A stretch of DNA of 64,000 nucleotides from Pegea sp. RAD2-039 (GCA_034620365.1 JAQGEQ010000316.1:310001-374000), one strand, 5' to 3'; shown: positions 13,501 to 26,150, numbered from the stretch's first letter. Made by a program: numbers and translations. Notes: generated by a model from the sequence alone, not told the origin.

Positions 13501-14303
13501 CAACTATCAACAATTTGACAAATGTGATTGGCGAAGGTAGGCGACGACAGGGTCAATTACTGCAATTCGAAGGTTCACGAATCGCTAGTTGGATTTTAAG
13601 CTTTTATGTTGAAGTGCTTCCAGCTCGTTCAGTTCATCAACGAGGTTTTATTTATTAACAATTTTCTCTCATTTAATTGGCTAATTCTTTAACCAATCAG
13701 GTGTGCAGGTGTTGGATAATCCAACAGAATACATGCAGTCGATGATCAATGAAGTACTACAAGTGTTGCCACATGTAACAAACTAGTCATAGCAACCGTA
13801 ACCAACTAATTGTTATCTTCATAGGTTTCACCTGATGCCATCAGAACTGATTTACTAAGATCCATGTCTGTTCAATCGACGATTGAGAACCTTTTAGAGG
13901 AAGGAGTTGCGAGTAATTCAGATGATGACTTGTTGCAGGCTTCCATGCAAGAGATAGTTACTCCTCGACAAGCTGGTCAGTAGTGTCATGATTATACTAT
14001 TGATGACGTCACTAACTTTTTCTAGTAGTTTCTACATCTGATGATTTATTAGAAGCAGTTTCAACATCACAAGATTCAATTCCTCCAGGAGGCACACTCT
14101 CACAGACGGAATCATCTGAAATGGACTCTATAGAATCATCTGAAAGTCTTTTGCTCCCTTCTCATTTTTCTAAAGATCCTGCAGAACGTCAAAAGACGCT
14201 AGAAGCGAGAAGAAAAGGAATGATTTTAAGAGCGCGTCACAAGATGCTCAAAAAAGATACTTCCCAATCCTCAACAACTTCCACAAATGATGATCAATCG
14301 TAA
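10536..14303 (+). CDS. AMFR: AMFR/gp78-type ER membrane E3 ubiquitin ligase
   Basis: ERAD ubiquitin ligase of the ER membrane. The start [15 protein letters not shown] matches the family's N-terminus. Exons 10536-10791, 11444-11557, 11879-12021 and the following ones encode the multi-spanning membrane domain, including [16 protein letters not shown] and [16 protein letters not shown], closely matching vertebrate gp78. The RING-H2 is in the exon at 13067-13190: [17 protein letters not shown] (C3H2C3). A CUE domain follows, from about 13705 to 13915 ([20 protein letters not shown]). Near the C-terminus [18 protein letters not shown] resembles the VCP-interacting motif that recruits p97/VCP. A genomic TAG at 13033-13035 looks like a break but lies inside a 48-nt intron (13019-13066); removing it gives LAENEDECAIC, the family sequence. 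A poly(A) signal AATAAA lies at 14639. All functional modules are present, so it looks intact. Confidence 0.95.
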
Positions 14304-15259
14304 TTATCAGATGATTCTCTCGGATAACTTTTACTGGAATCGTTCAGATCACGTGATATTCAGACAGCAACGGCGCTGATCGGTTCTTCAGCTGATCAAC
14401 CAATCAGTGAGCTTTATCAACTTTTACCGCCAATTTCAACCAACCATTTCACTTGTACATATCCTTATTTTCTCGCCGCCCCTATTTAAAGGTTGCAACT
14501 TTTCCTGCTGCCCTATTCTTGTTTCGCTTCCCATCTTATTTCCTGGATTATCTGCTAAGCTGTTGAAATACTGTAGACCCAATTGAAGGTATTCGGGGTT
14601 GGTGGTTGGATTCTGTCTAATTGAAAACGTAACTTTTTAATAAAACCGGAAAATATCTTCATCAATCTATTTCTGCACTTATTCTACAGATTTGTATCGA
14701 ATTGATTAAATTTAACTTTTAACATTTCTGTTAAATTTTGTTTTTAAAGTTCTTTTAGCTCTTTATTATTTTTGAACATTTGTTCATCTTCACATGCTCA
14801 CTGCGTGTGTAGATGTTGTGACGTCACTGCGCTAGGGAAACGTGTCTTTTCGAAGTTAGTTTAATATTTACAGTTAGTAGCAGTTAGATAGTGAGTGAAA
14901 TGAAGAAATTGTTTAGAATGAGACAATTAGTCAAAAGTAAACTAGTCAATCAATAAAGTTTATTCTTACTCCAACTCAAATGAAAGTAACTTGAAAGAAA
15001 ATTTGTTTTAAATGAGTGTGTAACGAGGCAGACATCAATTAAAAAGATGAAATGATTAAATCAAAGAATAGAGGATGAAAGATATGTTCAATCTTTTAAG
15101 AGCATAAAATTAACTTTATATAAAAACATGATGCAGATGTTGACAGATTGATAAGTTCTAAATCTACTCGGTTTTTCTCATTCCCTATTTGATAGTTTCT
15201 ATGAGAAACCAACCATTTGTTTGTTTTTTTATATTTCAAGAAATTTTTATAATCTAAAG
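14304..15259. other. AMFR 3' flank with promoter-like module
   Basis: Holds a GATCACGTGAT palindrome (14347), CCAAT motifs (near 14398), a GC-box-like ccgcccc followed by ctatttaaag (about 14477-14491), the AATAAA at 14639 and a TGACGTCA at 14819. No open frame. It probably contains the AMFR 3' UTR and the promoter of the next gene; the CCAAT/TATA module could also drive a short non-coding transcript. Confidence 0.4.
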
Positions 15260-17617
15260 ATGAAGATTAACGAGACTATTCTTCTTGCTATTCTAACATT
15301 GATTCCTAACTCTTCTTCTTCTGCTGCTGATCAAGTCACAGAATATTCCGAGTTTCTTGAGCTTGATATCACAAAAACTGAAGATCAAGTTGTACAGTTT
15401 GGACTTCGTCTTTACTCTAATGATCACTTGATGTAAGTTCTTGACATCATTTCGTCTCGCTTCACTGGTTTTCTACAGAAACGAGAAGCATTTACGCGCG
15501 CTTGGCCCTGCTGTGTCATCAGCGATGTGGGGAGCAGTCTGGGAGGTTTCTTCGGCTGCACCCGCCCCAATATATGCTGAGGATCAGTTGATGAGAGACT
15601 GGGTGGAAACAGTTTACATGAATCTTCGTTACTACATGGAATCGATGAAAGTAGACTCGATGTAATGGTTGCCTAGCAACTTTGCAACGCTTTACTTGTT
15701 GTCAGGATACGAGTCAGATGTTGCAACGTAACAACATCCACCTCATAAGTTCCTTTACCGGACCTCCAAATGCCTACTACGCCACTCCTAATCAGATTGA
15801 GAGGATACGGAAGAATATCGTGAGTGTCCCTTGCTCATACGCCTATTCTCTCGTCGCTTATTGTTTGCTGAAGACGTTAGATCCGGAGCTAGTAAATATG
15901 AACTACAGTTTGCGAAATTTAGATGATGGAGACAAGTTTCAGATGTTGATAAGTGAGCGTGCTGCAGATTTCGTCAAATTCTGGATCTTCTCTTTAGAGC
16001 ATTTAAAAGAAGAAGGTTTGAGATTTTAATCAGCCACAAGAGGGCGTTTAACAATCAACGATAGGATTTACGATTCCGGCAATCGAGATCTCGGACGAAC
16101 CTGACAACAAAGATCACAGCATCTTCATTGCTCCTGATGACTGGCATCAAGTTCTCAAAAATATCTCTGAAGGTCTGAGGACTTCTTCGGCTCCTTGTAA
16201 GATTGTTGGGCCAGCAACTTCCAATCCTGCAGCAGCACGTGATTACATCGCGTTGTTGGGTGAGTAGAAATCTTCCAGTGTTCCTCATCAACTGATTTCC
16301 TGCAGCTGATGATCAAGCGACTTACGACGCGATTTCTGCCTGGAGTTTTCGAGTTTGGGATGATGGAAGATCTTTGAGTGATCTACAGGAGCAGATCATT
16401 GATTTCAAGAAGTTCTTGGAAGTATGTTGATGACAGAAGTCACGTGATCAGATCACTCTTTGTCGTCTTACAGGCAACCTTCCCTTCCAGTTGGCCTTCC
16501 AAACCAATCGTAGTCCATTTGGGTCTTCGATTAAAAAAACTTGACTTTGGTGATTATGAACTTGCTGATGATATGCAGTCTTGTTACAAGAAGTTGTACG
16601 GATCAGTTATTCACGAAACCGACTTCTTGCCCAATTCGATGTCTCAGTCACCAGTCACAGGTATTTGTGGTCTTTTAGTGGCATTTAAACAAGTCATCAT
16701 GTCCAGGTGTCCGACTTTTGGCCGACATTTTTCTCCTGTACTCACATGAAGTGGACACTGTGATTTATGAAGGTTTATTTGACCATAACTGGTCCGAAGC
16801 ATGTGTAGGGTTGTTAGACAGAGAACAGCGCCCCAAACAGCTATATGCGGCCCTTTCCACTTTTATACCACATCTTACAGCAGGTGTGCACATGTTTGTG
16901 CCTCGCAAACCACCGTCAGCTTGTTTACTGTCATCAGATATGAAAGCGACAAAAAAACAATGGAATAACTTCAATGAATGTGTAATCAGCAGTCTGCAAT
17001 CTGCTTCGAGACTTGTGTTTGGGATCGCTAACCTTGGAACTTCAACGTGTTCACGAAGTTTTAGTTTGAGTGGTGTAAATGCGGAACTAATTAGAAAAGG
17101 TTTTTAATTTTTGCTTTTATAAGAATTTTTAATGAAATTAAAAGTCGAGAAGCAAATTTGTTGATTGCAAACTTTATTCTGATGTTAATTGGCAAATATT
17201 TTAGTTGTGATAAACAAACAGGAAGTGATGATTCCTCGCCTCCGCTTTTCAGAACTTTTCTTCATTTTCCAGCTTTCACCGTTGCTTATAACAACGGAAC
17301 AATTTCATTAGCAAGTGATCTTCCTCATGAAGCACTTATTAGTGAAACAAATCTCGACTATGATGTCTATAGTGATGAAGAAGAAAAGACATTTGTCGAA
17401 TTTGATGTGGTTATAATTCCACAAGCAAGTTCCACCATCGTGTTTGAGTTGGGAACAATTGAAGAAGATCTTGAAGTAAAAGGTAAAAAAGATTATCGTT
17501 AGATCGCATTTTTCAACCCTAGGCTCATCAGATGTAGAAGTAGAAATTGTGATTGATGCGGAAGCCGAAGACTCTTGGAAAGATGGGCAAGAGACTGATC
17601 CCAAAAAAGAGCTCTAA
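15260..17617 (+). CDS. Secreted glycoside-hydrolase-like protein with C-terminal KKEL
   Basis: Spliced gene: exons 15260-15432, 15479-15650, 15706-16015, then about 16064 onward, ending TAA 17615-17617. Introns are about 45-55 nt apart from a longer one near 17100. The product has a signal peptide (MKINETILLAILTLIPNSSSS). The following pattern recalls a clan-A glycoside-hydrolase TIM barrel: a strand-4-like segment IPAIEISDEPD (NEP/DEP-type acid), KIVGPATSNPAAARDYIALL, and ISAWSFRVWDDGRSLSDL. A C-terminal beta-rich tail may be the usual accessory sandwich. Where the strand-7 nucleophile Glu would be expected I read KPIVVHLG, without the Glu. The last residues are DPKKEL, a KDEL-like tail, so ER retention is possible. 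I cannot fix the GH family, and an inactive enzyme or another fold is possible. Confidence 0.45.
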
Positions 17618-17767
17618 TCTTTAATTTAGCTAATTTTTCCACTTATTTAATTTCGATCGCAAATAAAATAAATCTCGATTCTTATTTCTCGTTTATTCAT
17701 CAATTGCTGTCAATCAATAAGTGATGACGTCATCGTTCATATATTTACAACAAATTTAGTTTGAAGT

Positions 17768-19127
17768 TCAACCTTCAACTTCTACAAACACATCTGGTAT
17801 TTTGATCTGAACATCTTCTGTCACGTGATTTTCGAAAGATGAGTTGTGGGAACCGGTAAAGTGGGTTGAGATAAAATAAAGAGACTTCTTTCTGACGTGA
17901 TTGATTAGGTTAGAAGGATCGAAATTTTGTTGAGCAACTAAGAGAGATAGAGTTGATATAAATTCAAAAAGATAAAAAACCAACCTTCGTTAAACTCCAA
18001 TCCTTTCTCCGTCTCGATGTTAAAGAAGAGACGGACTGCTTTTGGATTATGAAAGTCCAAAAATATGAGGAAGACTCCCCACAAAATACACAGAAATCCT
18101 AAAGAAATGTTATTAAAATGCCTTACATAAGATGACTCCTCACCGACTGCAAGACAAAGCCAAAAGCTCCATCCAAATCTCAACTGAAGAGTTGTGTTGG
18201 ATTTAAAATCTCCAATAGTTAGTGGGATTGGTCCAAACCGCGTAATCGAAGCAAAAGTGATGTTGGCGAGTAACATCAAAAGTCCGGTGAAGAGCAAGCA
18301 AGAACTTCCAAACTTCACTACAGCATGGATGAGGATGTTGAAGAGCAGCCAAAGAGCAAATGCTGACCTGAAGTTCCCAAGTTGTTAAAAGCGCTACTCG
18401 TCATCGTGACGTCATACCATAGTAGATAAAGTGAAAAGTGACCAACTGTCCAGTAGCGACGCGACCACGGCCATATAGAGTTGATGCGGTTACCACTAAA
18501 GTGCTCGACTACGTTGAGAATTGATGAAGGTAATCCTCGCGTTAAAGCGTAAGTCAGTTGTTCGTCTGTTGTCAGGAAAAAGTATTTCTCGCTGTAAGTC
18601 ACATCCGACATTCTTTCACTTCCACTCAATCCTACTCCAAAGAAGAATAATCAACTGATCAAAGAGTTTTAAAGAGAACCTTTCAGAGTGACATTGAATG
18701 AGCGAAGTCCAATCTTCAAACCGATCGAGGCGTTAATGAGAGCTTCGCCGGATCTATAAAAAGGAATCTCCGCTACTTGTTCTGCTACTTGCCAATCTGA
18801 TCCAAAGATACAAGCTGCGAGATTAGCAAAGGAGTAAAAAATAAACTTCGCAACTGGTCATGAGTATCTTACCTACAAGGCTACCCCCTATCAGCAGACT
18901 TAAAGACCAATGAATCCCAAAAAGTACTCTCTGTAGTTTTGCAAGTGAGTGAAACAATTGAAGAAGAAATGATGCCTTACCTCAAAAGATCTAAATCCTG
19001 GCAAGATGATCATAAGAGTGCTGATAAGGACGCTAATAGAATAGATCAAGTATAGAGTCTCATTACTCATCGTAACGCTTGAATGACGTTCGTGATAAAA
19101 TGGCGGAAATCCATCTTGTAACGTCAT
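17768..19127 (-). CDS. DUOXA: Dual oxidase maturation factor
   Basis: ER-to-surface chaperone of dual oxidase. The N-terminus (DGFPPFYHERHSSVTM, then a first membrane helix and ILPGFR) matches vertebrate DUOXA (FPFY..ILPGIRG). Exon 1 is 18981-19127, exon 2 18873-18930, and more follow down to a TGA at 17768-17770; introns are mostly about 50 nt. A large loop carries GSDWQVAEQVAEIPFYRSG, GLKIGLRSFNVTLKG with the conserved NVT glycosylation site, YSEKYFF and a WSRRYWTVGHFS-type segment before TM2. Three further membrane helices follow (near FALWLLFNILIHA, LLFTGLLMLLANI and FWLCLAVG/FLCILWGVFLIF). The C-terminal tail diverges from vertebrate forms. It is divergent from DUOX (+) at 19559 and converges with the glycoside-hydrolase-like gene, whose stop is only about 150 bp away. 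Confidence 0.93.
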
Positions 19128-19558
19128 TGTAACTATTCGTCTACCTTCAACACATAAAGTTTCGAATCACTGATCTGTTTCGACTATTTCATCAAGTATG
19201 AAGATTATATGATGACATCATCGATGACGTCATCGCTAACTGATTATACTTCTTGTTTTTACTTTATACCCAGTAACATTCAAAGTGACAAACCTTAAAA
19301 CTAAATTGAAATCAAAGAAAACAACAACTGGTTACTAGTCAACTATATCCTTATTAAAACTGCTGGAAGATTTCTTGCTGTAAATTCCAAATCCGAAATC
19401 ATTCCATTCCTAACCATTTGTCACGTGATGTCTTTCTTTCATTAGTGAGAAGTGAGAGAAGTCTTGACGAGTTATCAACTGAAAAAGAAGATCTAAATTC
19501 TTACATTTTTCTTCTAATCTTCAATTAATCTGCAGTTTGTACGAATGAAGGACGTAAA
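19128..19558. promoter_or_regulatory. Shared bidirectional DUOXA-DUOX promoter interval
   Basis: 431 bp separate the two divergent start codons. It contains TGACATCA (19213-19220) directly followed by TGACGTCA (19225-19232), i.e. paired CREB/ATF-like half-site palindromes, and TCACGTGA (19421-19428), an E-box palindrome. I see no long open frame. Co-regulation of the enzyme and its maturation factor is the simplest inference. Confidence 0.7.
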
Positions 19559-22500
19559 ATGCAGGATTCGAACTTACTTAGAAAGATCTTTTGTTTAATT
19601 TTGATTCTTCAAATAACTCTGAAAGCAGAAAGTGAGAAATTATCAATTAGTTTCAGTCAGTTTCAGTTTCAATTTTCTTCACAGCAGCTTCATCTTTTCA
19701 TCTGTCCTCGTTTTCTCGATCAGATGGTTGGTACAACAACCAGGCCCACCCGCATTGGGGTACTCCAGGTCAAATACCTCTAAAATCGCAATCCACTGCC
19801 TCACTGTCATCTTATTATGTGTCATAGGTCAACCACTAGGAAGAAGTGGACCAGCAAACTACGAAGATGGTATCAAGACACCAGTGAGTTCAGGCAAACC
19901 AAATCCTTACGACTTAACTACATTGATGAGGAGTGAGGACACTAACTTGGAATCAAGCGCCGACTTTTCAGTCCTTTTCGCTTTTTTAGGTTTCAAGTCG
20001 AATTTGAAAAAAAGTTTTAATTGAAATTTTTCTAATTTTAGGTCAGCATATTGCAGATGATTTAGTAGACAGTCGTCGGTACTCATGTCCCAATGAATAC
20101 GTTAATATCGAGTTTTCGGACCAAGGCGATCTCCGGACAAACTCTACTGTGCTGCCCTTGTACCGGTCTCGAGCTACCACTGACAGCGGTTTCTCGCCAC
20201 TGACGCCACGATCACTAGTAAAGCTGTCTATCGCGTTGATGACGTATACAGTAAGTCCATGTTCTGCAGACGAATGAACAGACATCTTGGTTGGATGCAA
20301 GCGCTATCTACGGATCGAGTAATGCGATGACGTCATCACTTCGGTCACATGTGGGCGGACGATTGGCAGAAAATGTGGACCGGGCAGGCTTTCCTGCCTT
20401 TAATGATCGCGAACTACCGCTTTACAATCCCACTATCGACAAGAATCAACCACCGCAACGAAGACGCGCTGAAGAGCTTCTGATGTTTGGCAACTCACGT
20501 GGCAACGAAAACCCGTTTCTTATGACGCTGGGTATTATCTGGTTCCGTTGGCATAACAACATGGCGGATTGGATTGCGAGTCAACATCCGGAGTGGGGCG
20601 ACGAGAAAGTGTTCATTCGCGCGCGACAATACGTCATCGGTGTCTATCAGAAGATTGCGTTTTATGATTGGCTTCCAGAGATAATCAAAGGGGAAGTCCC
20701 TGTATACTCCGGTGAACGCGAAAATCCGGGAAATTCCCTTCTCATTATTTTCTGTTGCTAGGTTACAACGAGTTTTTAGAATCGAGCATTTCGAGCGAAT
20801 TCGCGATTGCAGCAATGCGGGCGGGACACTCTCTTGTACCTAGTGGTGTTGTTTTGCGTGATCCTTCTAATTGCTCCCAAATTTCTCCTCTACCTCCAGG
20901 ATTTGATGTATCTTCTGGAGAGCCTGCTCTTCGACTTTGCGAATCTTACTGGGGCATGCAGGTAGTCATAAGTTGTCAAAAAAAACTTGTTACGTCATAT
21001 CTTCTAGAACTCTCTTCTACGCCATGGTATCGATTCAATCGCGCTTGGAATGACGTCACAAGCAGCTGAACCTCTCGACCATTTTGTAGTCGAAGACTTG
21101 TTAGGTTGAAACAATTCCCAACTGTTTCAATTGATTCTTACATTTTGACCACTGCAGACTTCTCATATGGTCCCTTAAAGCGGACCAGGACTAATCTCGA
21201 AGCAGTGACAATTCAGAGAGGTCGGGATGCAGGACTCCCCACTTACAACGAGGCGCGACGTCAATATGATCTTGAACCTCTACAAAACTTTTCTCAGCTA
21301 AACTCAAAACTATCGTCACGGGTCAGTAATTTCGCGCATCTTTACATAAATAGCGAGAAATGCAAACAAAAGCAGCGCAAGTGACAAGTAGTTTGTCTAA
21401 CAAATTAAACATTACTCCACAAATCAAACTGTTTGAATAATTTGTTCCCTAAGTTGCGCGATTAAGCGATAAAAATAGCGTCGCAAACAAACTGCAGTCA
21501 CGTGTTCAAGTAATTAGCGGGATAACCGCGCTATTAGTCAGTGGTTAAAATCAACAAACAACATGAGAGAAGATGTCGAAAGATTGATGAACTTGTAGGA
21601 CTTGCGGATATTGACAAGGATGTATAATGATGATGTGGATAAGCTAGACTTGTATGTCGGTGGTATGTTGGAAGGTAGCGACGGATCATTAGGAAGACTA
21701 TTTCGTGAGATCGTATTACATCAATTCATCCGGTCACGTGATAGTGATCGCTTCTGGTTTGAGAACAGCGATAATAGGTTTGTATATGTGACTGTTATTC
21801 CAAAAACTTCACGTGAGCAACTTACATAGTTGGTTTGATGATGATGAGATCGCCTTTATTCGCAACACTAGTATGCGTGACGTCATCATCGCTGTAACCG
21901 CCATAAACGACTCACTACTGCAGAGAAACGTCTTCAGCGTTCAGGGTAAAGATCAAACTCATTTGCATCCCACTTGTAAACTTGTTTGTAGAAATCGTCT
22001 GTCCTTTGATCAAAGTGAAAGCAAACAACTTCACAAAACCGTGTTCACCAAACCAAAACATGGACTTCTTCGCTCATCAGTGGACTTCTTATATTGGAGT
22101 CATCTTGCTCTTACTTTGCTTTGCTCCTGGTGAGTCTTCATCTTTCACAAACATCAATTGATTTCTTCTACAGTTTCTGCGTTTGTGATGTTACAAATCG
22201 CTCGAAGAAACCAACGAAAAAATAAAGATGAAAATCTGAAGAAATCGAGTTTCAGGAGAAGAAAGAGTGAAGTGTGGGAAGCTGATAGCTTCACTAGAGG
22301 TCCTCACATCATCTTCTTCATTTATCTGATCTTCGTTTACTTACAGCTGAAGAAGTTGAAGGAAAGGAGAAGTTTCGAAGAGTAATGATTGGAATCCAAG
22401 AAGCTGTTATTCACATCACTAGTGAAGGTGGACTCAATCTAAGGAAGATATTCTTACACAAGATGGAGGTTGTTAGGAAGTTGTCGACTGCTGAAGATTC

Positions 22501-25500
22501 AATCTGATTTCTTTCAGAAAATTTACATTTTCCTATCACGTGATAAGCTGAAAAACTTTCTAGTAATCCGTGTCCCAAAAGAGTATGATGTCGTCCTTCG
22601 ATTCGAGACTACTGATGATCGGTAAGAAATAAACCAAAAGAAGGGACATCTTGGAAGTTACTCTTTTTCTTGCAGACATAAGCTCTTAAAGGCGTTCAAC
22701 TCTTACCAACATAAAGAGCATCTTGAAATTGAGATGTTTGAAATTGAAGAGTCTTCTTTAAGACAAGAAGCAGTCACAAAAGCGAAGCGACAAATAATTT
22801 TGGAAAGATTTTTTCTTCAAGTTTTTTCAAAGGTTTTAAAAACAGAATTTTTAGAAATCAAATGAATCAAATAATAATATAATTCAGGTTTTACAACTAA
22901 ACAAGGATGAGATCAAGTCTTTTAAGATCAAAAAACATCGTCAGATGAAAGAAGTGATCAACTGTGAGCTAAATCAGGTTAGGGTTCAGAAATACAATTT
23001 TCCAACAAGAAAACCAACTTTCTGCTTTTCAAGGCTGAGCTTGCTGAGTCTCTTGGAATGAAATATAATTCAAACTTCGTTAATTTGATGTTCAAATTTG
23101 CTGATAAAGATAACAGCGGTTATCTATCATTCAAGGAGTTTACTGATTTGATAATCCTGCTGATGAGTGGTAGTTAAAAACTAGAAAAATTATCGACACT
23201 AATTGTTGGATGTTGATAGGAAGTCCGGAAGACAAGATTAGATTATTATTCAATATGTATGATGCTAGCAACAGCGGGAATATTAGTAAGCAAGAGGGGA
23301 TTGGAATGATCAGATCACTCGTTGAAACAGCAGGAGCAAGTGTAGATGACCGTGAGATTGAAACTGCTGTGGAATCGATCTTTAATGAGGTTGGGGCAGA
23401 TCATGAGATTACTCTTGAAGGATTTACTCAGGCTATGCTTAAAGACCATCGAAGTGTTTTTGCTGGAGCACAGTTGACCCTTCCAGGTAAAAATTGTGAA
23501 CTTCAAACCATCATCTGTAGTATATAAGTGTCATTCAGGTCTCACCAAAAAGCTAAAAGCAAAAATTGCGTTGTTCGGTCAACGAGGTAGCTATGAGAAA
23601 GAAACTACAAAAAACAGGTAAATTACGAACTGCTGTTGATACTGATATTTATCATTTTCTAATTTGTTTTTAAAAAATTGAAAAAAGTAATCTTTTTAGT
23701 GGATCTTCAACGTTTGGGGTTCGTAAAAGACTCAACGTTCACAATCAGGAAGAAAAGAGAAATTCGTAAGCTGCAGTGATGCCAAAGAACTTTTTAAAAT
23801 TCTAAAGTGTTGCCATTTTTTTTCTAAAAAGTGTTTTTTCGGAAGCTTTCCGTGAAAAAGAAGAAATCTTGGCTTGGAAGCGGAAGTGGAAAAGTATGAA
23901 GCGATTTGTAGAAAATTATCGTCGCCACATCATTTGTATGCTTGTATTTTACGGAGTTACATTTGCTGTGGTCCTTGAAAGAGCACTTTGTGAGTCGATG
24001 AAAAGCTAAATCGATAAAGAAACTAATTTTGAATCATTAAAAGTTTATGCTTTTGGATCAGAACACAGCGGAATTCGTAGAGTTTCAGAATGGGGGATTA
24101 TCATTAGCAGATCAACAGCTGCTGGAATGTCATTTCATTTCAGTTTCATCTTACTGACGATGTGCCGTAATCTGATCACTTATTTCCGTGGAACAATCCT
24201 CAATACTATCATTCCATTTGATTCAGCGATTGCCTTCCATAAACAAGTTGCTTACGTTGCAGGAGTCGAGGCAGGTTAGTCCACTGCCCTATTACCCTAT
24301 TATGTTTACAACCATCAAATCAATAGTATTACATGCGTTTGGTCACCTTGCCAATTTCTATCACTTTGCGGTCCACCCATTACCAGTACTATCATGTTTG
24401 TTCAGTAAGATTTTAATCGATGATGGGTATGCTTCTTCTAACCAACCATGTAACTATCCACGTAAGTAATCACATATTTAGATCTGATCTACCTATGTCA
24501 TTCCTGTGGTGGATTTTTGGAACTGTTCCTGGATTCACTGGAGTTCTTCTTCTTCTTACTCTGTCTCTCATCTACGTTTTTGCGATGCAGTACTCACGTC
24601 AATATTGTTTCCGGGTATTTTGGATCATACACCGACTTTTCTGTTTGTTCTTCATCAAATCTTTTTAAATTTTCAACTAAAACGTTTTTATCTTCCAGCT
24701 CTCCTCTTTGCTCTTCTTCTTTTGCATGGAAGCATGGGATTGATACAGGAGCCTGTCTTCCACTTTTATCTTTTTGTCCCACTGATTATATTTGTCATTG
24801 ATAATTTCATCACTTTCAAAAGATCAAAAATTGAAATAGATGTTCAACGAGTCGAACTGCTACCCTCAGGTACAATCCATTTCACTTTCACAAAACTGAT
24901 CTTTCATCTCATAGATGTCCTTAACTTGGTGTTTACCAAGCCCAGCAGTTTCAGTTATCACTCCGGTCAATGGGTTCGGATTGCCTCACCTAGTTTGGCA
25001 GCAAGCGAGTACCATCCGTTTACACTTACTTCAGCACCTCATGAGGTCAGCTACCACTAACTTGCGCTCATTCTCTACTGAGTTTTGCTGCCTTGCAGCC
25101 CTATCTGTCCCTACACATTAGGTCGGCTGGTCCTTGGACTAGAAACTTACGCAAGCTTTATGAAGAATCACTAGAAAACGATTCCAAATTACCAAATGTT
25201 GGTGAAAGTTGTGATTTAGACATTTGGCTCATTCATTTCTACCTTCAGCTGTATTTGGATGGTCCATTTGGGGAAGGACACCAGGACTGGTACAAATACA
25301 AAGTCTCAATCTTAGTTGGAGCCGGAATCGGTGTCACTCCGTTCGCGTCAATTCTTAAAGATATTGTTCGCCGGAAGAACACTCAACGTGACTCGGATAT
25401 TTTGTGTGAAAAGGTTTCTTCTTTAACCAATAAATAGTTTATAAATCAACCATAACCACTTGTCCCTCAAAGGTATATTTTGTATGGGTCACAAGAACAC

Positions 25501-26150
25501 AGAAGCATTTTGAATGGTTGACTGGAATTATTAGAGATCTAGAAAGCTCCAGTACAGATGAAGAGAGTTTGGTATCCACTCACATCTACATCACTCAATT
25601 TTTTAACAAGTTTGATTTAAGAACAACTCTACTGGTTGGTTATTTCACATCTAAATACATTTTCACTAACATCTTTTATCTAAAGTACATTTGTGAACAA
25701 TATTTTCAAAAATGCTCTAATCGGAGTATGTTCACTGGATTGAAAGCTACGACTCATTTTGGAAGACCTCAATTCGAGCCATTTTTTGATTCAATACAGC
25801 AGATTTATAGCTCAGTAAGAACTATTTAGATGTTTTGAAAACGGTTTTTAACAATTTTGTTATTTGTTACAAGATGTTTTCAATATATTAAAAATTATTT
25901 GAAATATTTCGATTTCTAAGCTTTCAAAAGTTATTCATTTTAGTCTTCTTAAAATTTATTGACAACAAATTCATATCCATTTTTTATATGAAGCAAAAAA
26001 TAATGTTTGGATTGAACTTGTATGCAGGTCCGGACTATTGGAGTGTTTAGCTGCGGACCGTTTGGAATGACACGTGAAGTTGAACTGGCTTGTCACAATT
26101 TGAACAAGTTAAACAAAGTTCAATTTAATCATTTCTACGAAAACTTTTGA
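19559..26150 (+). CDS. DUOX: Dual oxidase (peroxidase + EF-hands + NADPH oxidase)
   Basis: Complete dual oxidase in many exons with mostly 45-60-nt introns. The start [18 protein letters not shown] is a signal peptide. The animal-peroxidase-like ectodomain (about 19700-21950) includes [69 protein letters not shown] and [18 protein letters not shown]1 is near 22100-22200. Two EF-hands follow: [13 protein letters not shown] (about 23105) and [12 protein letters not shown] (about 23260). The six-helix oxidase core (about 23900-24750) has haem-region histidines in [14 protein letters not shown] and LLLHGSM. The FAD site is [16 protein letters not shown]-binding motifs are [14 protein letters not shown] and FSCGPFGMT, with the C-terminus HFYENF. 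Role: Ca2+-gated, NADPH-driven H2O2 release at the plasma membrane. TGA at 26148-26150. Intact as far as I can see. Confidence 0.96.

Noticed and set aside
18194-18388. Plus-strand open frame over DUOXA
   Set aside because: Antisense to a DUOXA membrane exon; no independent support.
20043-20300. Minus-strand open frame over the DUOX peroxidase exons
   Set aside because: The plus strand encodes conserved peroxidase sequence; the minus frame has no recognisable features.
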